A DNA stretch of 64,000 bases from the NCBI RefSeq assembly GCF_003590095.1, contig NC_039478.1:7192001-7256000 (forward strand). The letters are read 5' to 3'. Below, in pieces: positions 12,581-26,071 of this stretch. This DNA is from Trichoplusia ni (taxonomy: Eukaryota > Arthropoda > Insecta > Lepidoptera > Noctuidae). Both the position numbers and the translations under genes were made by a program. Below the pieces are notes generated by a model that did no database searches, was not told where the DNA came from, and saw only the letters and a program-made list of their open reading frames with translations. Within the stretch, counting starts at the first letter, position 1, and each line of letters begins with the position of its first letter.

Positions 12581-15500
12581 TTTATAACATTACTTTAAGA
12601 CAGTTTAAGATGTTGGTAAGCCCTGAATAATATTCATTACAAGCGACTTGAACTCTTCACGAGGGTGAACGTCCGATTTGTGTCAGTCGCGAATCTCCGT
12701 TTCACCGGTAAAGTGGCGAAGTTCCCAACGTTAAGATTACATTTATTTCAAGAACATACAATCGACATTAGTTTACGTAATACCAGATGCTTTTTAACAT
12801 CAAAGAAGAAAGAAAACGTATGAGTTTAACGAAGATTGTGGTATGTAAAAATAATATAATTGTTGCAAAATTTACAGCCGACAAATTAATGGCCTTGATG
12901 ATTAATCTGAAAAATCTGAGATATTGTGTGGAATTCCGCAGCAAAATTAAATAACCAATACTTGGAAATGAAAATCGTAATAAAAACCGCACTTAGGTAG
13001 GTACTTTTAAATTTTATTTAAAGAACAACGTATTTTATATTGTTGTATAAAAACTCTATTGTTGAGCTAAAACTTCTATTAATAATTAAGAGAGAGGCCT
13101 CCGTATATTTTAGGCAGCTACTAATTACCTTGCGAGCGCCGTGTTACTTTTAGAAAATATTAAAGTGACTATTTATAGAAAAAAAGAAGTCGTCAACTGT
13201 CAAGTGTGCCCTGGTCTTAAACATGCAGGGTTACGTAGGATACACGATTACGGTGAATCACTCATTGTCTGCGCTAAACTGTTACTAGCCACTTTAAAAT
13301 TAATAATATTAATGTAGAATGTACTGAAATTTCTTTTTGATTTGTAGTTTGATGTAAATAAGAACTGATAGAACTAGATAACGATAAATATTTACATGGT
13401 GCCACGATACACAATGGTGCAAAAAAACGGTGACAACTTTATCCTACCTATCAGTGAAAAGCGAAGTAAATAATAAGGTTCACTGACATTCTGATACTGA
13501 TCCCCAAAATTACAGTACCGGTTTAAATCGAGAAGCTATAAATTTGAATGCAATCCTCTCGCGTCACGATGGAAACTCGCGCGGAACATGTCGCCCGCTT
13601 ACCGACTGACACACTTTTTAACGCCGCCGATGTCATAATTACATATTATCAATACTAAACCACATGTTTAAAGCATCGAGTTCATCGTGTTTAGAAATTT
13701 ACGTTAAATTTAATCTTCATATTTATAACATTTCACTTTTATACGATTGACACGGATTGCTAGGCGGATGTTTAGTGTTGTTCGTGCTGTATGTGTGATT
13801 GACCCACAGATTCAGGCAAGTCATTGTCGGCTCAAAACTACCATTTCATGTAGTACTAATGTTGACGTTTTTCTATCTATTGTGAAGTAGACGCGTAGGT
13901 TAAAATCTTTGGGGGTTAATTGATAAGTTTAAGAAGCTTGGTCATGCTTATCGGAACTGTCACGCCCCGGTCATTAAAATCCTAAAACAGATGTTAGAAA
14001 TGTTAATTTGAAGTCTATTCTTGGCTTGAAAGCAAATCGAAAACTCAAAAAAACGCTCGTAGATTTAAAATTAGAAAAAAAAAACAACTTTCTTCGCAGA
14101 CAGAAAAGCAACATCCAGACTAAAATTTCCAAAGACTGTTTTCAAAGTAAACTATACTCAAATTATTATTTACGCAGCTTGCAACAGCTGTTACACTTGT
14201 AACAAAAACACAAAATGTGAATAAAGTGCCGAATCTTACGTAACATAAACAAACGTGACACAGATTAGAAACCGCTGTACGCAAATTGTCCCTTGTCTCT
14301 CCAAATTGTCTCTTGCCTTGTTTCGGTGAGCGCTCGTCAAGGGTCGTTACTATTGGAAATCACTTCCGACCTTTGTACGGGTCACTTTCTACTCAAATGC
14401 GATGAATATTTTGACAATAGTCTCGCTCCCTTTGCCTTTGACACTGCTCTACAAATGCATAAATGGCCTCTTGGATTTCGGTCACAGCGCCTCATCTCAA
14501 CTGGGACTAGCTAATCGCAGAAACAACTGTAGCATTTCCTTTTACAATATGGTAGATGGATGGATCGGATGGATCTGAAGAGTTATCAGAGAGACTAGGG
14601 CCACATTTCAAAGTGCTACTTGCTACTTTATGAACTGGCTTCAGACCCACAAACAAAACTTTTTGATGAATACTAAGATCGGGACCACCTCACAGCTAGA
14701 CCACACTACACACTATATTGGCAAAACCAAAATATTTTTTTAATACCGATGTAGCAGTTTGGCTTTTCCTAATCCACAATAATCCCTTTACGTATTTCAA
14801 CAACAAGTCGTGTTCTATTTAACCCAGTTACCAATTACATTGACTACATCTGTGAGGCGGTTTTCATCAGTGAAAGTGTGTTTGATGTACATAATAATGA
14901 CCAGTGTTGACAATTACAGCATTTGTATAATCTTTGGTATGCTGTTAGCAGCCTGTTCAATGTATTTCACGCCTTAGTTTTCTTTAATAAGTAAGAATTG
15001 CTGACCTATTTGGCGCAGAAGCTATTACAAAGTCTCTAGTCGAAAAACTCGAGGTCAGGGGATAAACATTTTTTAACTTATGCAGAACTCCGCCAAATCT
15101 ATTTTAAAACTATCCCACATTAGGCAAGCGATCTGTTTCATTCGTTCATTAGGTATCATGCCGTTTCGTAAGTATGCCGAAGTTGTTAAAGTGATAATGA
15201 TTTGACCGACTTTTTTCATTTCCGATGCAAATTATCACCCATCTTACTGACCTATTCTTACGATGCTTGACCTTCTGATCTATTATCAATAGCTTCTTGC
15301 AAAGTTGCAACAGTGATTAGAGCCAAGTACATAGGTTTGTAACTTGTATAACTGGTTTAGCTTCTGCGCTATTCATCCCGTTTGCACTGATAGCCGCGTG
15401 ATCCTTAATTCGGATGCCTTCACACGCTTTCTCGGCCGCAGTACCACCAACCGTTTAATCTCGTTATCATAATAAAAGATGTCAGTTCGCTTCCGTTGGC

Positions 15501-18008
15501 AACAATGGAAACATCCCACTTTCGCCTTCGGTTGTCTACTGTCTAGGTATTATCTATTGAATGGTTTTTCTCTGACCCTTAGGGCTTAAGGCCATTGGAG
15601 ATAAAGTTATCTAAAGTATTGTTTATGTGCACAATATAGCCTTCGGATAACTATAGTAAAGGGTTTTTACTTTTAAAAGCTGAGTGAAGAATAGGTTTTA
15701 TTTACAGCGCAGTAAACTTGAGATTGTCTCATTTTAAAATAAAAAGTAATTCTACGCTTAGGTGATTCTTTGCTGCAAATGCAAAGGTTAGTTTTCACGT
15801 TCGTATTTTAATTCTTTTGAATAGAAGATAAAACAAATGACTAACGACAGACATAAAATTATACAGTCAAAATACTGGCCAGTATTTTGAAATGACGAAT
15901 TAAAATAGAATTGATTATATTATGGTTGAAATTCAAATAGGCTGTACGTACAATAAGTGACGAATCAGATGAGTGACCAATACGGTGTATTATGTGTTTG
16001 TTATACTAGGAAACGGGATCGAGGCTGACTCATCCGAACGGAACGACTTCATGCATGATTGCTCCATCGTTATTATTCTAATTAACTTGTTATGGAAGTC
16101 GATATGTTCGCGAAGATTGCATAAAATTTTTAATTTTTGTTCTATTTTCAACAGCCATCGAGCTGAAACTTTTCTTCAAACTTTGGAGAACCTGGTGATC
16201 ATAATGAACAGGCGGAAAGTATAACATTGGGCTTGATAATATTGTACGAGTAAAGTGACTCTTTATAAAGAAGTATAGACTTAGGACTTTGGACTGTCAA
16301 TTGTTTTTATTGACATCGTGATTCGAGGAAAGTCAATTGTATAAACACAACTATAGAATAAAATGGTTTGAGGTATTTTAGGGGGTAAGGAAATACCTAC
16401 AGAGTCCTTAATCAGACTTAATGTGCTCCATTCCATTCGCGACGTCTGTTTGTATGGAATCCGACAGGTGCGATTAAGCTTCCGATGCTAGCAGCGTTTG
16501 CGAAGCATGCTGGGTATTTGCTACAGTTTTATATTATTTATTGTACTGTATGTTAAATGCGCGTTTAATTGTAATTAAGGAGACCTTATTTGAATTTGTT
16601 GAGAAGTCTTCTGCACTCGTTCCATTAAAGATTCGCGATTTCAAAACCACATTCCAAAAAAGTTTTTTTATAGAGTTATAGTATTATTATAATAAGATTT
16701 AGATATTTTTAAATCTCCGTACAAGTATTAGTATACTTATTCATTTTCAAATCCATTTTATGTTGTTCTGTATCGAGAATATATGAACAACCCGTTTTAT
16801 TTTTTGTTCGATGTAGAAATTGTATAAACAAAATGCAGTTCGACCCGTGCCTTGTCACGCGTGCCCACAGCTCCAAGCGAACGAGTTTGTCACGTGCGGG
16901 AAAGGTACCCCAAGGTCGAGACACGAGACTTGAGACTCGAGACTTAGGTTTCTGGACACATAATACTGTACCAAAGATTATTTGTTACCGGGCTAAAAAA
17001 AAAACCCTTCTGATGACGGTGTTGCCTACACCTGCATAATTAAAAATCTCAGAACAATAGTCGATGACAATGATACATGGGTCAATCACAATATTATACC
17101 TTACTAGAAGTAACAGCGATCATTGATATGCGAATTTAAATTCTATCCTGTATTGATAAGATCTATAGTTGAATGTTAGCATGTCGAGTTTTCGGCACAG
17201 CCAAAATTGAAGAGCTGTGTCTCTATTATTGTTATAAACTATCATCAAACGGTATTGAAGTAGCCCCAACAATGAAGACACATGTTTATATAATTCCTTA
17301 TAACAAAATGTTATGCATATGTTTAATTCATGAAGAGAGAAATTTATTATATTTTAAAGATAAGACCGGCGAACGTCGCGTCGTTGTTAAATTACGCTAT
17401 AACTTGCAAATTGCAACATGAAGATAAAGTGATTTATGCTTGTAATTTGATAGATATTCCTATTTACCTAGGACAAGAATACACATTAAAACGATCATTT
17501 AAAAGACACTTAAAAATATGTATAATTATGTTGGATTTGATGTAACGTAATACCTTCACTGACAGATGATTTATAGTCTCTATACTATAAAAAGTATTTT
17601 AAGTAAAATACACATACATGAAACGGCAAATATCTAAAAAAATACAATGAAGAACTTTGACTGTTATTTCAAAAACCGTGTAGCTCTTAACTGGAACACT
17701 AGATGTCGCTGTTCCTATAACTTACAACGAGAAGACTTGTTTCGAACATTATCAGGGCATTATTATTATAACATTTCAACAATTGAGTAATCGTCTGTAT
17801 ACAGTAGAGTAAGTTTCGTAAACGTTTGCCCCTTATGTGTTCCGTGATCGGTCATTGGCTATTCGGTTACGTAGGTATACTCATATCTTCTAATGTCATA
17901 TTAGCTAAGGTTTATTACGTTACTAAATAATGCGGCACGGATTTTTATCATGTGAACTATGCTAATCGATTAGAGATGTAATTTATGAGTATTTTTTGTA
18001 TTGTGTTA

Positions 18009-18110
18009 AAAACCTCAAAATGAGGGGTGTTATAACTTCGACGTGTCTGTCTATCTGTGGCATCGCAGAACGAATTGAGCTATCTCAATGTAGTTGTGTT
18101 TTGCTTTAAT
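18009..18110 (+). repeat. Moth dispersed repeat (GTGTCTGTCTATCTGTGGCA type)
   Basis: The text ACGTGTCTGTCTATCTGTGG followed by CATCGCAGAACG resembles a very common lepidopteran intergenic repeat that I recall but cannot name. Borders are approximate. Confidence 0.4.
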
Positions 18111-18279
18111 TGAATTATGCGCGAGTATCCTTACATACGTTTGATAAAAATCAGCTTTCCACTTCAATGCTAAAGAATGAAAGATTTGAATATAGGGTTT
18201 TTTTTCAATTGATAATTTTATCATGCTGTACAGTGACCAAAGGCCAACAACGATCTATTACGGATTACGGCATTTTTTT

Positions 18280-18336
18280 GTAGAGAAAACGAGATGCCGT
18301 TCTACACTTTGTATTACGGTGTCTCGCATCCACAAC
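18280..18336 (+). repeat. Short imperfect palindrome family, copy C
   Basis: Arms ACGAGATGCCGTTCTACAC and GTGTCTCGCATCCACAAC. Same layout as the other copies. Confidence 0.6.
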
Positions 18337-20935
18337 TCCTATAAGATCGCTTTACGTGGCGGTGGGTCCCTGACTCATATATCAGTATCGTCAACCAAAA
18401 GTTTGATTTTTCCGTTAATATTATTCAATAACTACGCTTTATTAAGTACCTGTTACGGCAGAGTTTACGACCGGAGCTTAACTACAATTAGGTTACGAGC
18501 GCAACAGAGTGATTATACGGAAACGTTATTTTTCGAAAGTACTTCCCAGTCGACCTTGAACTTTAACAAATGCAAGGCACAATTGGGTAGATGATAAGAA
18601 AAAAGTCTTGTTATAAATAAAGTTTTAAGTTTTGTAACAATTGCATGAATATGAACTCACTGCTTTTTTTTCGTATCTCCTGTCGCAGGTCTGCTGGCAG
18701 AAATTTCTTAAGAAATAAGCAGTACCTTTGTACCTAATGTATTCTAATTTTTTTATTTCTCTCTGTATGTTGTGTGTACAAAAATAAATAAATAGTTTTG
18801 TAAGTTATTGCCATTATAGCTCGATAGGTAATAGTAACAGCAGAAAGTGCAAAGTGATATTTAGATGCTAACCATTAGTGGTTAGCATGTAAAATACTTT
18901 TGCCGCATGTACATATTGTTATAATACCCATAAATATTTTTTATTTACGTATAAAAATAATAAAGGCCACTGAAGTCATATTTCTTTGTTAATTGATTAA
19001 TGATTAATGTTTCTATGTAACTTTGTGATGATTCACTTTTGATATGACTAAAGAGGTCACATAAGTTACACATACTTCAGTATTAATTACTAATTAGCCA
19101 AATTAATAGATACGTTAACAATCTAAATAATTTTAAAATTGATTCATTTGAACACAGACTTTGAAGGAAATATCGTAATTACTTTGTTGTTAAAAGTCGT
19201 TAAGTAATTTTTGTGATTACGGAACTCACAAAAAATATTTGACTGAGGTTCTTTTGCAGGTTTTTTGCACTCAAATCTCGTGTATCGTGGGTAGATCTAT
19301 TACCTGCTATCCGGCCTTTTGTTAGCTCTCGCCAAACACTATACAACAATTTAGGAGTTTTCTACATCCTTGCTGTACCCAAACTTGAACGCTTACAAAG
19401 AGATCCACTTTCAGTAAAAGAAGATCATATGTCGAGTTTATGTTAAGAAATATCAACTTGAACTTACTTTGTCTTAAATTATGAAGTTGTAAATAACATA
19501 ACGACAACATAGGTACACTTATGTTGACGGGTGCGATTCAAGTGAAACTTCTAGCTAAATCCACACAAAGATTGGTATGGGGTGAGACTGTGAGAGTAAA
19601 ACAACGGTAAAATAACGATGTTATTAAGATTGAATGCCAGTATTATAATGGAGAAGATGGCGACCGCTGACAGCCTCATCTTTTTGCGCTATCGCAAGGT
19701 TATTAGCATTTATTTACCACTCAGATTCTTGGTAATGAGAAGACGCTCTTAAAACTAGAAAGCGTTTGTTAGGAGGTTAACAAAAGTATTTACATTAGAA
19801 GCAAACACTTTCTCGGAAAACAAAGGTCACTTTTATGTTTCGCCTTTTTTCTTTTTTTTGCGGTACCTAACACGGTGTTCGAGTTAATTGATGTTCAACG
19901 CAAATATACATCTAACATCTATCAGTTATGTCAGATTAGGCTACGGTCGTAGATTGCATTGAATCTCTTTTATTCCAGATATAGAGATGGCTCTAGCCGG
20001 CTGGATTTTCTTACGTTGAAAATTACTAGATTACTTTTTGCTTATTATTAGGTTTAAAGCCATTCTTAAAAACTACCTCCAATTAACTTCCGTAAATGTT
20101 TCTAATTAATAGAGAGTAACTAGAATCTTAGTTTAATTCCCGCTAAGTCTCACACTAGCTCTAAATCTTCCAATACTTCAAAAAAGATATTATTTTTAAG
20201 TACGTACCTACTTATAATCTGCTAACCTCTTTTGAACCCCAAAAGGATATGACCTGAGAAATTTCTATCAATGTAAATGATGTCTGGTTGTTTTGAGAGA
20301 CTTGGTTTATGCAAAACATATCATAAATATGCTGATGAAACAAGTTTCCGATTAAAATATTAATATAATGTTGTATATTGGTTTGGCAAGAGTTTGTTCA
20401 CCAGTGGATTAATTAATCAGGTTTATTGATATGCTTAATCCATCTTTATTTAAGTGGCTTCTTAATCTTGATATCACGTCGTTGGTTCACTATATTAATA
20501 TGATGTTGTCGGTTGGATATCAATGGTCTATTTATATGTAAAGAGAAACTACTGAAAATTAACAAACACTGCATTAAATTATCAGACTTATGGTTACAGG
20601 CCACTTAAATGTATAAAATTCATCGAAGCTAGACGGTGTAGAGAGATAGTCTTCAAAATTTTCCTGATTATAATTCCATAAAACTTCTACAAAAGAACAT
20701 GAATACAAAGAACGATAATGACTCTATATAAACAGGACATAGACAATTTAAAAGTTCCTAGCCATAGACAACCCATTCTGTTTTCATAGCACGTTAATTA
20801 CAAGTAGAGCCTTCACGAGATTTCACTGTGCATAGTTAATTCACTTCTTGACGTGTACAAATGAGGCGAGCTCGCAAAACTCACTTATTTTTCCTGTAAT
20901 CATACCTCACGACCACCGCTTAAAGTAAGGCTCTT

Positions 20936-20992
20936 GTAATTGTGAAAGAGGGACACAGCTCTACTCTGTGTAGAGCGCTATCTCTTTCTGAA
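20936..20992 (+). repeat. Short imperfect palindrome family, copy D
   Basis: GTGAAAGAGGGACACAGCTC then TGTGTAGAGCGCTATCTCTT: a well preserved inner stem, CTCTAC against GTAGAG. Confidence 0.6.
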
Positions 20993-22185
20993 ATAGTCCT
21001 ATTTAAGGATCTGATAGGCCTCAGATTGTTACGCCTATATTCTCAAGGGCTTGCACATACATGTTGATAATAACTCGATCCCCAAAGATTGGCACGGCTT
21101 ACCTATTCTTTGACAGTATTTCTAAAACTTGACTGGAGACAGGAGAACTAGGTTTTCTTCTTTCTTTTGTTTTTATTTTATGGTGATAAGCTTAGCAGAA
21201 TTTCAGTATAGTTGTTTTCGATATTGTGTAATGTAATAAAGTTTTATGTGTGACTGACTTCAAACCATTTCCTACAGTAAATAAACTCTTAAGGTTTAAT
21301 ACGCCTGATGTCTTCGTATGGTTGTTAGTCGCCTCTAAAATCATTAAAGTCGCAGACACAAGTGTTATTAAACACGTTCTTGAGCTTACATTGTCATTTT
21401 TAATCTATTAATATTGTGGATTAGTAAGTTAAATTAGTATTTATTCAAGCAACGATTAAAACGGTTTTACTCTTAAATTTACTTTTTGTTTTAGACCAGG
21501 TGAAAAAAGGTTATTTTATGATTTAGTCGTCGCCATAAGGTTTCTAAGCTTAAAACATTTTTAATAAGGGCCCTAGAATATCTATATAAAATTATGGCTA
21601 ACAAAATAACTTACAGCCTAAGTTTTTTTTCTAGATACAAGAAAATATGTTTATAAATGCATAGATATGTAAATTGGCAAGTTATCCAGCCGGTGGCGAT
21701 GGTTCACTTTAGATAGATGTTGTTACACAGGGCCCACTTCGGAAACCTGTTTACTGGTTTCTGCGAATGTCGTTTCTAGATAATAATAGCTTGTAGTGTA
21801 TCGAACCGACGAATTCTGAAAACGGACCAATGACACGAGCCACGGACACGAGGTAGAGTTTACCTTTTTTTTTCGTTTGTAACTGTTATGTCATGTTTAC
21901 GGCCTTAGTTTTAGAAACATCAGAATATTATACCTAATATACCTTTATATCTTGTTATTATATATTTGGAATGAGCCGTGTATTGAAATAAACGGCTATC
22001 GTCAAATTCAACCTTATTACAAGACACGAAGCTACATTTTACATTACAGCTTGCTAAGTTAGACTTTGTAAAATGTTTGTATACGTGTGTGTATTCGTAT
22101 AGCAGAGTTCTGAAGGACAATACCTAGCTCTAAAGTTACATGCCCATAGAATCTGCCTACATAAGTATCTGCGAACTAAACAATA

Positions 22186-22201
22186 CTTCTGACGTCAGAA
22201 G
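22186..22201. promoter_or_regulatory. 16-bp perfect palindrome centred on a CRE
   Basis: CTTCTGACGTCAGAAG is its own reverse complement and contains the full CRE TGACGTCA at 22190-22197, the bZIP (CREB/ATF) site. Confidence 0.4.
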
Positions 22202-23277
22202 CAAGTAATGCACAAAGCGTGCAAGATAAAACCTACGCTGTGACTTACCATTCATTATTACAAGTTTATTTTTAAAGCAAATCGCTTCCTGAATACCGAA
22301 ATTGACAAAAGGAAACATTGTATGTGTCAGTGTATTCGTAAGTCGGTTATATCAGTTAATTCGCATTATGCACGTTTACGATTCGTTTAATTACTTCCCG
22401 ACAAATACTCGCTCATAAATGTCTTTGGTTAATTAATATCGGTATTATGCTCTAATTTCCTTACATTATATAAATATAACGACATTTAGTCTGTAATCCG
22501 ATGTTGGGTTTATCCTCGTTTCGTCCCTTTCCTTGGCGTTCTTTTGAGGTTTCTCTGAATCGCTTGCCACTTACTTTACTCGATTAAGGGCGCCATCTTT
22601 GATGACGTAATCAGTGCGTTAACTACGAATTTGTTGCAGATCCAAGTTATTACAGCTGATTATGTTACACAACATCAACAACAATAGCGCTATTATATCA
22701 TAACATAATAAATGTGTAAATGTTCTGTTTAACGGGACTTTGAAAACGTTATGTTACTAAATTATCTCTCAGAAGAACGTGTCCAAATTGACCGTACAGA
22801 AACAAGCAACAGTTTGCCGATTTAAGTAAAGTAAAATTCACAACGAAACTCAAGTATAAAATAGTATCTCAACATAAATCGAATACGAAAATTGAGTTCA
22901 TTTTTATGACATGTCAAAAGGTTCCTCTAACAACGGACAGATTATACATATTTACAGCCGAAGCTTCATACATTAAAAACGAGAATATTTCTCAATCCGT
23001 TTCAATTACCTTTTATAGTCCCTATTACCTATCTAACTAATCTGAGTATGGTGATAGGATTTCCACAGTCCAGTTACAACATTGCGTTGACGCACTTAGG
23101 CTCGTAAACGCAAAAGATTGCGACGCAAGAGATTAATTTAGAACAAGTATGCAAGTTTCTTGGTAAGAGAGTGTTCTAGATAAGTGCTTTAATATCTTCG
23201 TGTACTTAAGAGCCAAGTATAGTTCAAGACATTACCAATTAAGATCAGTCGCTATACCGATTAAGTTTATAAACATA

Positions 23278-23423
23278 CTAGCTGACCCAGCAAACGTTGT
23301 TAAAAATAGATGTTGTTCTATTCTCAGACCTACCCAATATGTATACAAAATTTCATAAAAATCGCTCGATCCGTTTCGGAGGTATATATAAAGCTGAAGA
23401 TCGAAGATATAGAGCTAAATATC
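23278..23423 (-). mobile_element. Helitron-like fragment, 3' end on minus strand
   Basis: It begins on the plus strand with A then CTAGCTGACCCAGCAAACG. Read on the minus strand this ends in CTAG followed by T, the Helitron 3' signature. It abuts a second, plus-oriented Helitron-like piece, so this is a composite or nested block. Confidence 0.5.
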
Positions 23424-23676
23424 GAATATATAAAGCTGAAGAGTTTGTTTGTTTGTTTGTTTGAACGCGCTAATCTCAGGACCTACTGGTCCAAATAGAA
23501 AAAATATTTTTGTGTTGAATAGACCATTCATCGAGGAAGGCTTTAGGCTATAAACCATCACGCTGCGACTAATAGGAGCGAAGATAGGTACAATGAAAAA
23601 TGTGAAAAAACAGGGCAGGTATAAATCATAACTTATAACTTCTACCCACGGGAACGAAGTCGCGGGCAACAGCTAG
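23424..23676 (+). mobile_element. Helitron-like non-autonomous element with (GTTT)n
   Basis: It shares with 63024-63287 the order TATAAAGCTGAAGAG, (GTTT)n tract, CGCTAATCTCAGGA, ACCATCACGCTGCGACTAAT, hairpin region, and the terminus CAACAGCTAG followed by T. The pre-terminal part can fold (GCGGAC-type stem against GTCGC, CCC against GGG). This matches the Lep1-type Helitron-like elements known from Lepidoptera, with a built-in GTTT microsatellite. The 5' edge is blurred by the neighbouring fragment. Confidence 0.65.
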
Positions 23677-24459
23677 TTTTATATATTAGAAGATTATATT
23701 AATTTCCCAGTTGTAGGTATTAGCGTTCTGTATAATTCTTGTGAATGACACTTTCTTTTAATTTATAAGGAAGTTCCGTAAACACTTTTTACGATCTGCG
23801 CTGGTTTATATTTCAAACGAATAAAAGATTTAACACAAAGCAGTCGAGGACACGATTGCGATTCAAAATTTGCATTATCCAAAACTTATTGTAGATTTGA
23901 CATTAAATATTGAATTTGGCGATAGACGGGTCGGAGACGGATCTAATGAAATGATCGCCTCAAATAATATAAGAGTGTTTTCGATTTCTGAATCCTCAAA
24001 AAAGGAAATATAACTCTCCAAGAAAATAACTTGTATACCTAATATATTTATATGTAAGTAACAAAAGGCAAAAATGCTTATTCAAGGCAAGGAGCAAGCA
24101 TTAGGCACGGCCATCATCGGTGACCATTACCTTCGATTTCACATATTTTATAGATATTCATATTGTATATAAATTGCATACATTTGTTCTTGGTAAAAAT
24201 TACAAATTGTCATGTCCTACACAATACATTGCCGGCTGCTCTTTCGGTATTGTAACCACATACAAAGCCGAATCCAGCAGCCGTATTTGCCAGTTACATA
24301 CCAACAATGTTATTGCGAACAAGACCACTAGGTACATATACACGTGTGCAAACTGGCCAGTGATTCCAACCATACCCTAACCAGTGGGTGGTTCCACGTA
24401 ACAATGACAATAATCTATTGTATCTACCATAAGAGTATAGAAAGTCATATCGCATCGTG

Positions 24460-24467
24460 TGACGTCA
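24460..24467. promoter_or_regulatory. Perfect CRE (TGACGTCA)
   Basis: Full palindromic CREB/ATF site in the RhoGEF intron, one of five there. Whether it is bound is unknown. Confidence 0.3.
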
Positions 24468-25933
24468 CAAAGCATTTCAGGACAAGGCAGTGCTAATAAA
24501 AAATGCAAAGCATAATCTCACCTTGAGTTCGACTGCACGTCGAGTTGAGTAACTCGACGCTTGTTTTACAACGCTTGTGACAAATGCGAAGTGGATTTTA
24601 CAATATTTTACTTTGAAATTAACTTATTTTTAAAATGAAATGTATTCCAGTACTTGTACATTTTTTTTGGCCTGACAGATTAATTGTCTATACTGACAAT
24701 ACAATAGAGTGGTCCTGAATTTAAAAAATATTAATCTAAGCTATGTCTTTTTCTTATATTAACTCCTTCGATTTACGGAATCTTAAGTCTCTTGATTTTA
24801 ATACAACATGTCTGAGATTCATGTATAACTAAAAACAAAAACAAAATTGCTGTCTGGATTCCTTGGAAAATTAAAAGACCGCTTGTGAACAATAACTGGC
24901 CTTCATTTTAAAAAAAAGCTAACAAAAGACAACCTTTTAAACTCGACCTACATTCATATCAACAAATTATTTGAAATAGTTACTACTTCAACTATTGCAA
25001 ACCGTTTTAGTCTAGAATCATTACAAGCCTTGTCAGGAACAAGTAAAAAATAGTTCATTTTTCAACCTCTATTGTTCAATACCGTATATTCCAATGATCT
25101 TGGCTTAGAAACTGTATAAATAGCACCAATACAAACTCAAATCATACCAATCCATCGTGCTGCCTCCAGTCGATCAAAAGAGGTCCTATTATAATAGTTA
25201 CAATACCAACTGATTAAGATCATTAACCGCTACAAGGATCAACACTCACATATAAAGTTGCGCTATCATAAAATATTTTAAACATATGCAACATAGCGAA
25301 ACCCGATTCATTATTATTGTGCGTGGCTCCCGATATCAATGTACTGTGTTGATATCACTCAGCATTCCATTCACGTCGCGTCCAAAGAGAGCTTGATGAT
25401 AAACATACCAAGACAAAACAATAAACAATTTCTCCGATCCTAACACAGCATATTTTATGATGGAGAAATCATCACCTACCGCGTAAAGGGAAAATTTAAA
25501 ATTTTCAAAATATTTCGAGTTTTTCTTTTTGTCGCCTCTACCTCATTAATCCAAACAATAACATTGGTCAAATTGCTAAAATGTAAGGAACGACTTTAAA
25601 AAGGCATATAGTTTCAATAAAGTACAGTGATTTCTATTATCAATAACTTATGAAAAAATATGAAGTATTGTTTTATCGTTTACTTATGCTATGATTTATT
25701 CACCCACTTATAAAACAATCTACGTAAGTTACCTTCCTATTCTAGATTAAAAGTTAAATCTTAAGCTTATCGGCTGCTCAATAAAGTAGGTGAAATGCAA
25801 ATTTGTTTAACGAGATACTTCATTAATTAACACCGTGAAGCCCCGATTGAACACCGCATGCAACAGTTAGGTATTACGGTTAACAACGCTCGCGTGTTCC
25901 AAATTGTTCAAACCATCGTATCACGTAAACTGA

Positions 25934-26071
25934 CTCGATATCATCGACATGTGTTACCGTGTGTAATTTCCTTGTTGCACAATCACTTTCGGTGTTCAAT
26001 CGATTCAAACACCATCGATTAAATGCCGGACACTCGATGTGTATATCGAGTGCGAACATCGAGTAATCGAA
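25934..26071. promoter_or_regulatory. Cluster of ATCGA/TCGAT sites
   Basis: About nine ATCGA or TCGAT words occur in 140 bp, including two full ATCGAT sites and a small hairpin, CACTCGAT against ATCGAGTG. Such words make up DREF- and Cut/onecut-type sites. This is base-composition evidence only. Confidence 0.25.

Larger units (their letters stand above)
7780..23277 (-). other. RhoGEF intron 1, part nearest exon 2
   Basis: The acceptor end of a 49-kb intron. I see no nested gene. It contains a CpG-dense patch with a CRE at 8640-8790, a triple CTCF-like cluster (9863-9988), palindrome-family copies B, C and D, and a moth dispersed repeat at 18009-18110. It also holds a short hairpin with T-rich arm (12458-12483), an E-box CACGTG near 16890, and a 24-bp palindrome (18865-18888). 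A 16-bp palindrome centred on a CRE lies at 22186-22201. The remainder is AT-rich and unremarkable. Confidence 0.6.

Noticed and set aside
14293..14514. Plus-strand 73-residue open frame
   Set aside because: No family motif, no splice support, composition like the surrounding intron.
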